A stretch of 17,238 nucleotides of DNA from assembly GCA_009908535.1 (NCBI GenBank), contig JAAAOD010000013.1, forward strand, positions 1 to 17,238, read 5' to 3'. The position numbers and the translations under genes were made by a program. Of this stretch, positions 7,525-14,966 are shown one piece after another. The notes beneath the pieces were generated by a model. That model saw only the letters and a list, made by a program, of their open reading frames with translations, had not been told where the DNA came from and ran no database searches. The stretch's first letter is position 1; each line of letters opens with the position of its first letter. This stretch comes from Verrucomicrobiota bacterium. GTDB lineage: Bacteria > Verrucomicrobiota > Verrucomicrobiia > Opitutales > Oceanipulchritudinaceae.

Positions 7525-7532
7525 CTCCTTCT
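7525..7532 (-). promoter_or_regulatory. Ribosome binding site of sufT
   Basis: On the minus strand AGAAGGAG lies four bases before the ATG at 7520. It is the clearest Shine-Dalgarno match in the minus-strand gene run and sits in the 23-base gap after sppA. Confidence 0.7.
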
Positions 7533-7543
7533 AAGAATGCATC

Positions 7544-9367
7544 CTAACGGATGTGGAGGGTGTAGGGCAAGATCCCGTAAATGCCGTGCGGATCATTGAA
7601 GGAATGGAAGCGTTCCCACTCCATGCGGAAGTCGCTTTCCAGTCGCCTCCAGAGATCGCCGGGAGCGACCTTCATCGGCCTGACGCCGCGGGCTTCCATG
7701 AAAATCTCCGCAATCTCCTCCTCAAGGGTCTTCGCGCGCGGACGTTCCACGATTTCATAATCATCCCCGATTCCGGCAAGATCGGCCGCGCGCTTGACGG
7801 CGTCCTGCAGCCCCCCTTCGCGATCGACGAGGCCGTTCCCGAGGGCCGCCTTGCCGGACCAGATCCGGCCTTTGGCAAGGCTACGCACCTCCGCGAGCTC
7901 CATTTCGCGGCCCTCTGCGACAATGCCGAGGAAGCCATCATAGAAGCGGTCGGCAAGGGAACCAATGTGCTCCATCTCCCGTTCGGACTTCGGTCGCGTA
8001 ACGGAGAAGGAGTCGGCGAAGGGATGGGTTTCCACACCGTCGACGCCGATGGCGAGTTTATCGGCGAGATCTTCGAAGTTAAGGTACATCACCACCACCC
8101 CGATCGAACCGGTCAAGGTGGACGGCTGTGCGAAGATTTCCTCGCCATGGGCGGCGATCATGTAGCCCCCGCTGGCCGCAAGTCCCCCCATGGAGACCAC
8201 CACTGGTTTCACTTCGTTGGTCAGGCGCACCTCCCGCGCGATCCGCTCCGAGGCCGTGGCGCTGCCCCCGGGACTGTTGATGCGGAGCACCACCGCCTTG
8301 CAGGATTTCTCCTCCCTCATTTCCTGCAGGTATCGCACCATGGGCGCCGCACCGACATTGTTCCCATCGCCCTCGCCATCGACAATCGGTCCCTCGGCAT
8401 ACAGGACCGCAACCTGGTTGCCACTGCCTCCGGGAAGAAAATCCACCGGCATCCGGCGGTTTATGGAGGCATAGGATAAATAGGAAAACTGTGCGAAGCT
8501 ATTCCGCTCCGCATCATAGGATCCCTTTTCGGAAAGATAGTCGACCAGCTCGTCGTAATACAGGCTTTTGTCCGCGAGGCCCGCCTCGACCACGTCCTCC
8601 CCGATCAGGAAGAGGTTGCTCTCCGCGATGCCGTTCAGTTCGTCGACCTTCGCGCCGCCGTCCCCGGCCACATCGCCTGCGATGGTGTTCCAGAGATCGT
8701 CGAGATAAGCCCTGACCTGTTCCCGCTCCTCCGGCGACATCTCCGCACGCGAAAAGGCGTCCGCCGCCGATTTGTAGTCTTCGCGCCGGACCGTCTGCAC
8801 ACCGATCCCCGCCTTCTTGAGCGTCTCGCCGAGGTACAGTCCTTCCGCCGAGAGGCCACGGAAGTCGACGAAGCTCTCGGGGTTGACGATCACTTCATCC
8901 GCCGCCGATTTCACATACAGGTCGCGCAGGTTGTCCCCTTCGAGGTAGGCCCAGACAGGTTTCTTCGCGGCAAAGCGGCGGATGCTGTTACGGAGGTCTC
9001 GCAAGGCCGCGTACCGGCTGCCGTAGCCTTCCGGAATGAGGTTTCCGCGGATGAGCATGCCGGCGATGCGCTTGTCCTTGCTCGCTTCTTCAAGATTCCG
9101 CTGGAGGTCGAGCAGGCTGACATTGCGGAGCATCTCCCCTTCCAGCAGGGCTTCGGCAAGCTGCTGCCGGCCCGCCGCCTCCGGCTTCTCCGCCAGATTG
9201 AAGTTGAGATCGAGCACAAGAACGGCGTCCTTTTGCGGCTTTTCCGGTTCCGGCGACAGGATCAGGCCCAGTCCAAGGATGAAAAAGAAAAGAAGGATGA
9301 CGAACAGCACCGCCGCCGACACCAGTGCCAGCAGCATGCGCAGGACGAGCAGAAGAAACTTAACCAT
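7544..9367 (-). CDS. sppA: Signal peptide peptidase SppA, 67K type
   Basis: From the ATG at 9367 this is a 607-residue S49-family serine protease, the length of the double-domain E. coli-type enzyme. Residues about 4-37 form a membrane anchor (LLLVLRMLLALVSAAVLF). The N-terminal domain holds the general base Lys199 in REDYKSAADAF. The C-terminal domain holds the nucleophile Ser399 in GGLAASGGYMIAAH; these match K209 and S409 of E. coli SppA. Other family marks are LRINSPGGSATASE and PSTLTGSIGVV. The enzyme degrades cleaved signal peptides from the periplasmic face of the inner membrane. The frame stays open upstream to 9538, but that stretch overlaps the next gene and is not membrane-like, so the ATG at 9367 is preferred. 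No clear Shine-Dalgarno sequence is seen. Confidence 0.93.
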   Translation of the reverse strand: MVKFLLLVLRMLLALVSAAVLFVILLFFFILGLGLILSPEPEKPQKDAVLVLDLNFNLAEKPEAAGRQQLAEALLEGEMLRNVSLLDLQRNLEEASKDKRIAGMLIRGNLIPEGYGSRYAALRDLRNSIRRFAAKKPVWAYLEGDNLRDLYVKSAADEVIVNPESFVDFRGLSAEGLYLGETLKKAGIGVQTVRREDYKSAADAFSRAEMSPEEREQVRAYLDDLWNTIAGDVAGDGGAKVDELNGIAESNLFLIGEDVVEAGLADKSLYYDELVDYLSEKGSYDAERNSFAQFSYLSYASINRRMPVDFLPGGSGNQVAVLYAEGPIVDGEGDGNNVGAAPMVRYLQEMREEKSCKAVVLRINSPGGSATASERIAREVRLTNEVKPVVVSMGGLAASGGYMIAAHGEEIFAQPSTLTGSIGVVVMYLNFEDLADKLAIGVDGVETHPFADSFSVTRPKSEREMEHIGSLADRFYDGFLGIVAEGREMELAEVRSLAKGRIWSGKAALGNGLVDREGGLQDAVKRAADLAGIGDDYEIVERPRAKTLEEEIAEIFMEARGVRPMKVAPGDLWRRLESDFRMEWERFHSFNDPHGIYGILPYTLHIR

Positions 9368-9398
9368 ACGCCGGAACGGTTGAACAGGGTCCGCCGAA

Positions 9399-10298
9399 TC
9401 ACAAGGTAAATGCGTCCTCCAGGACGACGAGGCTGATGGCGGCAAAGAGCAGCCCCGCCCCGAGGGCGCGGCGCCAGAGGACCCGCCAGCCGTGGCCGCG
9501 CTCGAAGTTGCCGAAGAGCGGTCCCACGCTCCAGACAAGGACCACCGACCAGAGACCGCGCGAGCTGTAAAGGATGTTCGCCGCCGTCGGGTTGCCGAAT
9601 TGGGAAATGGTCCAGTTGAGGATGTAGAACTGGATGACGATGACGAGGCTCGCCCCGAGCAGCCATGGCCAGCACTTGGCCGGCATTTTGAGCAGCGGTC
9701 CTTTGAAAAAGGGGATCAGCCCGAGGCTGCAGGTGAAAACGACGATCTGCTGGATGACGACAAAGCGCTGAAAGCCGAACGTCCGTCCCCACCCCGCGAT
9801 GAAGATATCCATGAGGGCGAAGGAGGACACGCTGGCCAGCGAAAGGAGGATCGTCAGTCCTACCCGCGTATGCGGCCGGTCGTCCACCGGCGCCCGCCCG
9901 AGGAAAAAGACGCCCAGGCCCGCGAGGACGGCCCCCAGCCACCAGCTGAGCGGCAGGACGTTGCCGAGGATCAGGGTGGAGAACAGCGCGACGAAGATGA
10001 CTTTGCCCCCGAGTAGGGGCGTGGCCACGGAGACGTCGCCGCTCTTCAGGGCCGTGAACTGGAAGACGGATCCGGAAAAGGCCGCGAGGCCCGCCGCCAG
10101 CGGCACCCAGAGCAGGGAGGTGTCCACGGGGGTGCGGAACAACCACCACAGCGGCAGCAGCGCGAGGAGAAAGACCGTGTTCGTGACAAAGACGCTCCGC
10201 GTGGCCCCGCCGCCCTCCATGATCCCCCGTTTCAAGGCAAGGCTGGCGCCGGCGAAAAGAAAGGCCGCAAGGAGCGGGTTGACATAGGGTTGCCACAT
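9399..10298 (-). CDS. EamA/DMT-superfamily membrane transporter
   Basis: This is a 299-residue, very hydrophobic protein with about ten predicted membrane helices in two repeated halves, the standard layout of EamA (drug/metabolite transporter) proteins. Useful marks are the opening NPLLAAFLFAGASLALKRG, AAFSGSVFQFTALKSGDVS (where helix 3 leads into helix 4, typical of the family) and, in the second half, ILNWTISQFGNPTAANILY. EamA proteins export or exchange metabolites such as amino acids or nucleotide sugars across the inner membrane; the substrate is not visible. The gene starts three bases after the stop of the upstream epimerase-like gene, with no Shine-Dalgarno sequence, so its translation is probably coupled. 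It ends 31 bases before sppA. Confidence 0.8.
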   Translation of the reverse strand: MWQPYVNPLLAAFLFAGASLALKRGIMEGGGATRSVFVTNTVFLLALLPLWWLFRTPVDTSLLWVPLAAGLAAFSGSVFQFTALKSGDVSVATPLLGGKVIFVALFSTLILGNVLPLSWWLGAVLAGLGVFFLGRAPVDDRPHTRVGLTILLSLASVSSFALMDIFIAGWGRTFGFQRFVVIQQIVVFTCSLGLIPFFKGPLLKMPAKCWPWLLGASLVIVIQFYILNWTISQFGNPTAANILYSSRGLWSVVLVWSVGPLFGNFERGHGWRVLWRRALGAGLLFAAISLVVLEDAFTL

Positions 10299-10301
10299 GG
10301 A

Positions 10302-11669
10302 TCAGCGAAGCTGGGGTCGTGGCATCGCCCTGCCCAGCAAAAAGCGCAGGCAGTCCTCCGCCTCGGCATGCCGGAAGGGATGGTCCGCAGGGGGCGGATT
10401 TTCCGGGACCGTCGGGAGGTCGGCGAGCAGGGTTTCCTTGCCCATCTCACCGAAGAGGATTTTCACTCCCGTCGCCGGGAGCGGGAGAAAGGCGGGCCGC
10501 CGCAGGACGCGGCCCAGTACCCGGCTGAAGCTGCGCTGGTCCCCCGCCGCCGGGCTCACGGCATCGATGACTCCCTGCCATTCCTCGTCCTGAATCCCGC
10601 GATAATAGAGATCGAGAAGGTCGTCCATGCCGATGAAGGGGAAGCCCTGCCGTCCGGAACCGATCGGACCGCCAAGGCCAAGCCGGAAGGCCGGGAGCAT
10701 TTTCGCAAGGGCCCCGCCGGCCGGATCCAGAACGATGCCGGTGCGCATCCGGATCGTGCGGATGCCCGCTTCCTCCGCGCGGACCGCTTCCGCTTCCCAG
10801 TCCCGGCAGACTTGATGCAGGAAGGTCGTCTTCGCCGCGTAGAAGTTCACTCCCGATGCGCAGAGAAAAACCTTCGGCGGTTCCTTCGCCGCCCGCATCC
10901 GCTCCACCAGCAGTCGCGTGGAGGCGATACGGCTGTCGCGGAGGCGCTTTTTGCGCTCTTCGGTCCAACGGCCGTCGGCGATCGGTTCGCCGGCGAGGTG
11001 GACAACGGCGTCCCAGCCTTCGAGATCCTCCAGGGCCAATTCCCCGTTCGCGGGATCCCAGTGGATCCAGCCGTCGCGTGCCGCACCGCGGGTGAGTCCC
11101 GCCACGGTAAAGCCGAGGGTCCGCAGATAGGCGGAGAGGCGCGCCCCGATCAGTCCGCTCGCCCCGGAAATAAGGACGCGCCTGCCCTCGCCCGTTCCCC
11201 ACCGCCGCCGGCGGTCGAGGTCCTCGCGCATGCGCCCGTGACGGAAGGCAAAGAGGCGGCGCAGCTCCGCCTCCGTCCGCTTCCGCAAGGGACCGATGCG
11301 CTCAAGGCCGAAGGGCAGGCGCCAGCGCACCTTGTCTTCCAGCTGGCTGCGCGTCTCCCCCAGCACTTCCATGCGATGCTCGTGCCGCCATGCCCTGAAA
11401 GGTCCTTTCTCCTGCACATCGACAAAAGACGCCGGCGGGCGCACCTCCTCCAGCCGCGCCACCCAGTCCTTGAAAAACGGTCCCGCGCGCAGTCGCAGCA
11501 CCACCGTTTCCCCCTCCTTCATCGCCTCCGCCGCCCGCCGGATTTCTACGCGCTGAAAGGGCGGCAACAGGCGCTCGAGCGCTCCGTCCGCCGCATGCCA
11601 GTCGAACAGTTCCCCGCACGGGACCGGGACTTCCATAGCCGCTGAAAATTCCTCTTCCCTCATCTTCAT
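10302..11669 (-). CDS. TIGR01777 epimerase-like oxidoreductase fused to an N-terminal SRPBCC domain
   Basis: This is a 455-residue, two-domain protein. Residues about 8-155 resemble an SRPBCC/START-like ligand-binding domain (PVPCGELFDWHA, LLPPFQRVEI, LRLRAGPFFKDWVA, EDKVRWRLPFG). Residues 164-400 form an NAD(P)-binding epimerase domain of the TIGR01777/YfcH group, with GASGLIG (169-175), DAVVHLAGEPIADGRW, TIRMRTGIVLD and GSGRQGFPFIGMDDL. A DUF1731-like tail follows (about 405-450). The SRPBCC-epimerase fusion is known in the family; its reaction is not. After ASGVNFYAAK the segment that normally reads YG-x-x-GD...TE-x-SPPG is missing, which shortens the active-site loop by roughly 12-15 residues. 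There are two candidate ATGs, at 11669 and 11663; the region upstream has AGAGGAGAG about 12 bases away. Confidence 0.85.
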   Translation of the reverse strand: MKMREEEFSAAMEVPVPCGELFDWHAADGALERLLPPFQRVEIRRAAEAMKEGETVVLRLRAGPFFKDWVARLEEVRPPASFVDVQEKGPFRAWRHEHRMEVLGETRSQLEDKVRWRLPFGLERIGPLRKRTEAELRRLFAFRHGRMREDLDRRRRWGTGEGRRVLISGASGLIGARLSAYLRTLGFTVAGLTRGAARDGWIHWDPANGELALEDLEGWDAVVHLAGEPIADGRWTEERKKRLRDSRIASTRLLVERMRAAKEPPKVFLCASGVNFYAAKTTFLHQVCRDWEAEAVRAEEAGIRTIRMRTGIVLDPAGGALAKMLPAFRLGLGGPIGSGRQGFPFIGMDDLLDLYYRGIQDEEWQGVIDAVSPAAGDQRSFSRVLGRVLRRPAFLPLPATGVKILFGEMGKETLLADLPTVPENPPPADHPFRHAEAEDCLRFLLGRAMPRPQLR

Positions 11670-11756
11670 TTATCGTAGGCTCTCCTCTTCAGATTACAAT
11701 CAGGCCCTTCACAACAGCCGCGCAAACGCCGCCACGTTTCCCTCCGGAATACGGAT

Positions 11757-13379
11757 TCAATCCACTTCTCCGTCGGGGAACAGCGTCATTGCAGCCGGAT
11801 CCTTACGAATCGCGACCGCACGCTGACGGATGGCCTTTGCCCTTTCCGCGGAGAGCCGGTCCGTGTTGCGTAGTTGCAGTTTCATGCGCGGATTGCCGGC
11901 CAGTCGCTTCTTGTGGCGGAGAAGAAAATCCCAATACAGGGTCGTGAAGGGACAGGCCGTGTCACCGGTCGCCTCCGCCGGATTGGCCGGGCAGTTCCTG
12001 CAGTAATTGCTCATGCGCTGAATGTATTTACCGGTCGCGGCGTAGGGCTTCGAGGCCATGAGGCCGCCGTCCCCGAACTGCGACATTCCAAGCGTGTTCG
12101 GCAACTCCACCCATTCCACCGCATCCACGTAGACGGCGAGATACCAGGCGTGCATTTCCTGCGGGCGCACGCCGAGGAGAAGTCCGTAAAGTCCGGTCAC
12201 CATCAGGCGCTGGATGTGGTGCGCGTAGCCGTGCTCGAGGGTCTGCCCCACCGCCTCACGCAGGCAGCGCAGGGGCGTCTCCCCCGTCCAGTAGAAGTCC
12301 GGAAGCGGTTCCTCCGCCTCGAGCGCGTTGCGCTCGACATACTCCGGCATCTTCCACCAGTAGATCCCGCGTACGTATTCCCGCCAGCCGAGGATCTGCC
12401 GGATGAAGCCCTCCACGGCGGCAAGCGGTGCCTTCTTTTCCTTGTACGCCTTTTCCGCACGCCGGACCACTTCGAGAGGCCGTAGCAGCTTTGTATTCAA
12501 AGACGACGACAACAGCGAATGATAGAGGAAGGGCTCCTCCGTCCACATCGCGTCCTGGTACTCGCCGAAGGAAGGCAGCCGGTCCTCGCAGAAGCGTTCG
12601 AGGGCTTCGAGGGCCTGCTCCCGCGTCACCGGCCAGCGGAAGGAATCCAGTCCGCCCGGGTGGTCCCCGAAGTGTTTCTCCACGTCCTCGAGGACCTTTC
12701 GCGTAACCGCGTCCGGCTTGAACTCCGGTGCCTGCGGACGCAGGGGATCGGGACCGTCCTTCCCGAAACTGCCCCGGTTCTCCTTGTCGAAGTTCCATTC
12801 CCCGCCGGTCGGCTTGCCTTCTCTTGTCATGAGAACGTCATGACGCTTTCGCATTTCGCGGTAGTAAAATTCCAGCCGCACCTGCTTCCGACCCTCCGCC
12901 CATGCGGCAAAGGATTCCGGTGTATCCAGAAAATGGTCGTCGGGAAGGATTTCCAGAGGCACTCCCGCCTCTTCACAACATTCCTCAAGACCGCTCTTCA
13001 CCCGCCATTCGCCCGGCAACGTCGCCGCCGCTTCCTGCGGCTTCAGCTTTTTCAGGTCGCGGGAGAGCCTGTCGAAGAGGCCTTCGGTTTGCTTCCCCAC
13101 TTCGTGATACAACACATCCCATCCCTCCTTCTTGAGGTGATCCCGGAAATGCCGCATGGCCGCGAAAAAGACGGCAATGCGCATCTTCGTCGACCAGACA
13201 TGGCCCGCTTCGCCCTTCGCTTCCGCCATCCAGACGAGGTCCTTTTCCGGGTCCGCTTCGCGAAGCAGTTTAGCTTCAGCGTCCAGCTGGTCCCCGAAAA
13301 TGATCAGCAGCCGCCGTGGTTTAGGGGTACCGGTTCTTTTCTTGCGCGCGGTCGTGGTCTTCTTTTTCGCCCCCGCCAT
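11757..13379 (-). CDS. FeS-type cryptochrome/photolyase-related protein, probable prokaryotic (6-4) photolyase
   Basis: This 540-residue protein belongs to the deoxyribodipyrimidine photolyase-related (DPRP, FeS-BCP) family, which repairs UV (6-4) photoproducts using FAD, a lumazine-type antenna and a [4Fe-4S] cluster. The domain begins RRLLIIFGDQL (22-32), followed by WSTKMRIAVFFAAMRHFRDHL. The FAD domain carries GWREYVRGIYWWKMPEY, GYAHHIQRLMVTGLYGLLLG and LPNTLGMSQFGDGG. Four cluster cysteines are present, at 372, 460, 463 and 476. Each is exactly 22 higher than the positions recalled for Agrobacterium PhrB (350, 438, 441, 454), so the core is collinear with that enzyme. The extra 22 residues are a basic Lys/Arg/Thr tail; no other in-frame start codon exists between it and the core. 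The gene starts one base after the class I photolyase stop. Confidence 0.9.
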   Translation of the reverse strand: MAGAKKKTTTARKKRTGTPKPRRLLIIFGDQLDAEAKLLREADPEKDLVWMAEAKGEAGHVWSTKMRIAVFFAAMRHFRDHLKKEGWDVLYHEVGKQTEGLFDRLSRDLKKLKPQEAAATLPGEWRVKSGLEECCEEAGVPLEILPDDHFLDTPESFAAWAEGRKQVRLEFYYREMRKRHDVLMTREGKPTGGEWNFDKENRGSFGKDGPDPLRPQAPEFKPDAVTRKVLEDVEKHFGDHPGGLDSFRWPVTREQALEALERFCEDRLPSFGEYQDAMWTEEPFLYHSLLSSSLNTKLLRPLEVVRRAEKAYKEKKAPLAAVEGFIRQILGWREYVRGIYWWKMPEYVERNALEAEEPLPDFYWTGETPLRCLREAVGQTLEHGYAHHIQRLMVTGLYGLLLGVRPQEMHAWYLAVYVDAVEWVELPNTLGMSQFGDGGLMASKPYAATGKYIQRMSNYCRNCPANPAEATGDTACPFTTLYWDFLLRHKKRLAGNPRMKLQLRNTDRLSAERAKAIRQRAVAIRKDPAAMTLFPDGEVD

Positions 13380-13380
13380 C

Positions 13381-14802
13381 TCAGGAAGCCTCCTTGATCT
13401 TCTCGAAGGCCGCCAGCGCCCGCGCTCGTCCGTCCTCGTGGGCGATCACCGGCGCGGGATACTCCTGCCCGATGCGGCAGCCGCATTCCTCCTGCATCCG
13501 CGGCGGCATCGTCCATGGCTTGTGCAGGTGGCTGTCGGGAACTTTCTCCAGCTCGGGGACGAAACGTCGGATGTACTCCCCGCCGCCGTCAAACTTCTCG
13601 CTTTGTGTAATGGGATTGAAAATACGGAAGTACGGCGCGGCGTCGGCCCCGCAACCGCCCGCCCACTGCCAGCCAAGCGTATTACTGGCGAGGTCCGCGT
13701 CGACGAGACAGTCCCAGAACCAGCGCTCCCCCGTCTGCCATGGCTGCAGGAGATGCTTAACAAGAAAGGAACCGACCAGCATGCGCACGCGGTTGTGCAT
13801 CCACCCGGTCTCGTAAAGCTGCCGCATGCCCGCGTCGACGAGCGGATAGCCCGTCCGCCCCTGCTGCCAGGCCTGCCGCAGCTTGTCATCCTTTTCCCAC
13901 GGAAAGTCCCGGAACTTCGGCTGCAGGGGGCTTTCCGGTGTCGTGGGAAAATGATACAGGACGTGGTAGGCGAACTCGCGCCAGATGATTTCGTTGTAGA
14001 AACTGCGCAGGCCCTTTGAGGAGCCGCTTTCACGCACCGCCGCCGCCACTTCGCGCGGTCCCAGCTGCCCCCAGTGCAGGTAGGGGGAAAGGCGCGAGGT
14101 CCCGTCCACCGCCGGCAGGTTGCGCTGCCTGTCATAGTTTTTCGCGCGGTGCCGCAGGAACTGGCGCAACCGCGCCTGGCCGGCCTTGCGCGTCGGTTCC
14201 CACGCCGCGGCCAGGCCCTCGTCCCAGCGAATTTTCGGCAACAGGCCGAGTTCCTCCAGCTCCTGACCCGCCGGCATCTTTTCCGGAGCCCGCAACCGTC
14301 CGGCCAAATCCTCCGGCGCCGCATCCGGCATCGGCTGGCAGCGCCGCGCAAAGGGCGAAAACACCTTGTAGGGCTTGCCCGCCTGCGTCGCCACCTCCCA
14401 TGGCTCACGCAGGAGCGACGCGTTGCCGCTCCATGCCTCCAGCCCCGCTTCCTTCAGCTCGCTCTTGAGGCGACTGTCAATGCGCATCCGCCAGGGCTCG
14501 TAGCACCGGTTCCAGTAGACCGCCGCCGCCCCGGATTCCGCCGCCAGCTTCGGGATCTCCTCAAGGGCGTCGCCCTGGCGCAACACCAGGTCCAGGCCTT
14601 CCTGCTTCAGTTGCTTCTGCAAATCCTCAAGGGCGTGGTGCAGCCACCACTTCGCCGCGCCGCCCGCCGCCCAGTCCCCCGCTTCCCCGGGCGACCAGAG
14701 GTACACCGGGACGACCGCATGGCCGTTCGCAAGGGCGCGGTTGAGGGCGGGATTGTCCTCCAGACGGAGGTCCTGACGAAACCAGACAAGAGCTGTTTGC
14801 AT
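13381..14802 (-). CDS. phrB: Class I CPD photolyase
   Basis: This 473-residue protein matches E. coli photolyase in length and order. An antenna-binding alpha/beta domain begins MQTALVWFRQDLRLEDNPAL. The FAD domain holds TSRLSPYLHWGQ (235-246), WREFAYHVLYHFP, GYPLVDAGMRQL (318-329), TGWMHNRVRM (332-341) and DADLASNTLGWQW (368-380). Trp302, Trp355 and Trp378 sit four residues below E. coli W306, W359 and W382, so the electron-transfer triad appears intact. The C-terminus has the family ending YPAPVIAHEDGRARALAAF. It repairs cyclobutane pyrimidine dimers with blue light. It is the first gene of the minus-strand run, divergent from the large P-loop gene, and its stop (TGA) is separated from the next ATG by one base (TGAGATG), so the two photolyases should be co-translated. 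A Cys-rich GGCGADAAP and EECGC occur near the end but not in a cluster pattern. Confidence 0.95.
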   Translation of the reverse strand: MQTALVWFRQDLRLEDNPALNRALANGHAVVPVYLWSPGEAGDWAAGGAAKWWLHHALEDLQKQLKQEGLDLVLRQGDALEEIPKLAAESGAAAVYWNRCYEPWRMRIDSRLKSELKEAGLEAWSGNASLLREPWEVATQAGKPYKVFSPFARRCQPMPDAAPEDLAGRLRAPEKMPAGQELEELGLLPKIRWDEGLAAAWEPTRKAGQARLRQFLRHRAKNYDRQRNLPAVDGTSRLSPYLHWGQLGPREVAAAVRESGSSKGLRSFYNEIIWREFAYHVLYHFPTTPESPLQPKFRDFPWEKDDKLRQAWQQGRTGYPLVDAGMRQLYETGWMHNRVRMLVGSFLVKHLLQPWQTGERWFWDCLVDADLASNTLGWQWAGGCGADAAPYFRIFNPITQSEKFDGGGEYIRRFVPELEKVPDSHLHKPWTMPPRMQEECGCRIGQEYPAPVIAHEDGRARALAAFEKIKEAS

Positions 14803-14854
14803 GAATGCAGCCTAATCGGCAACCCCCCAACGACAAGCCCGCCGGCATGTTCGG

Positions 14855-14881
14855 TTGACCGTGCCCCCGAGTGGGGATAAG
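14855..14881 (+). promoter_or_regulatory. Weak candidate promoter for the large P-loop gene
   Basis: In the 164-base divergent gap (14803-14966), TTGACC (14855-14860) and GATAAG (14876-14881) stand 15 bases apart. Against the sigma-70 consensus they match five and four of six bases, with a short spacer. The leader would be about 80 bases. The opposite strand offers only a poorer pair (TTGTCG, 16 bases, TAGGCT) for the photolyases. No hairpin or clear operator was seen. Confidence 0.25.
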
Positions 14882-14966
14882 GGCGGTTCTCCGGCGGAGG
14901 GATGCAACGGATATATGAGGAATTTCTGGTTGCTTCCCTAAACAAGCGATTTACAAAATTTAAGGC

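Noticed and set aside
9368..9538. An upstream start adding 57 residues to SppA
   Set aside because: It overlaps the EamA gene, is Ser/Ala-rich and would put the membrane anchor internally; 607 residues from 9367 fits the family.
10290..11645. A 451-codon plus-strand open frame opposite the epimerase-like gene
   Set aside because: The minus strand carries clear SRPBCC and Rossmann-fold motifs; the plus-strand product is Arg/Pro-rich with no domain.
11670..11756. The 87-base gap between the FeS photolyase and the epimerase-like gene as a promoter or terminator
   Set aside because: Only an AGAGGAGAG stretch near the downstream start stands out; no convincing -35/-10 pair or hairpin with a T-tract was found.
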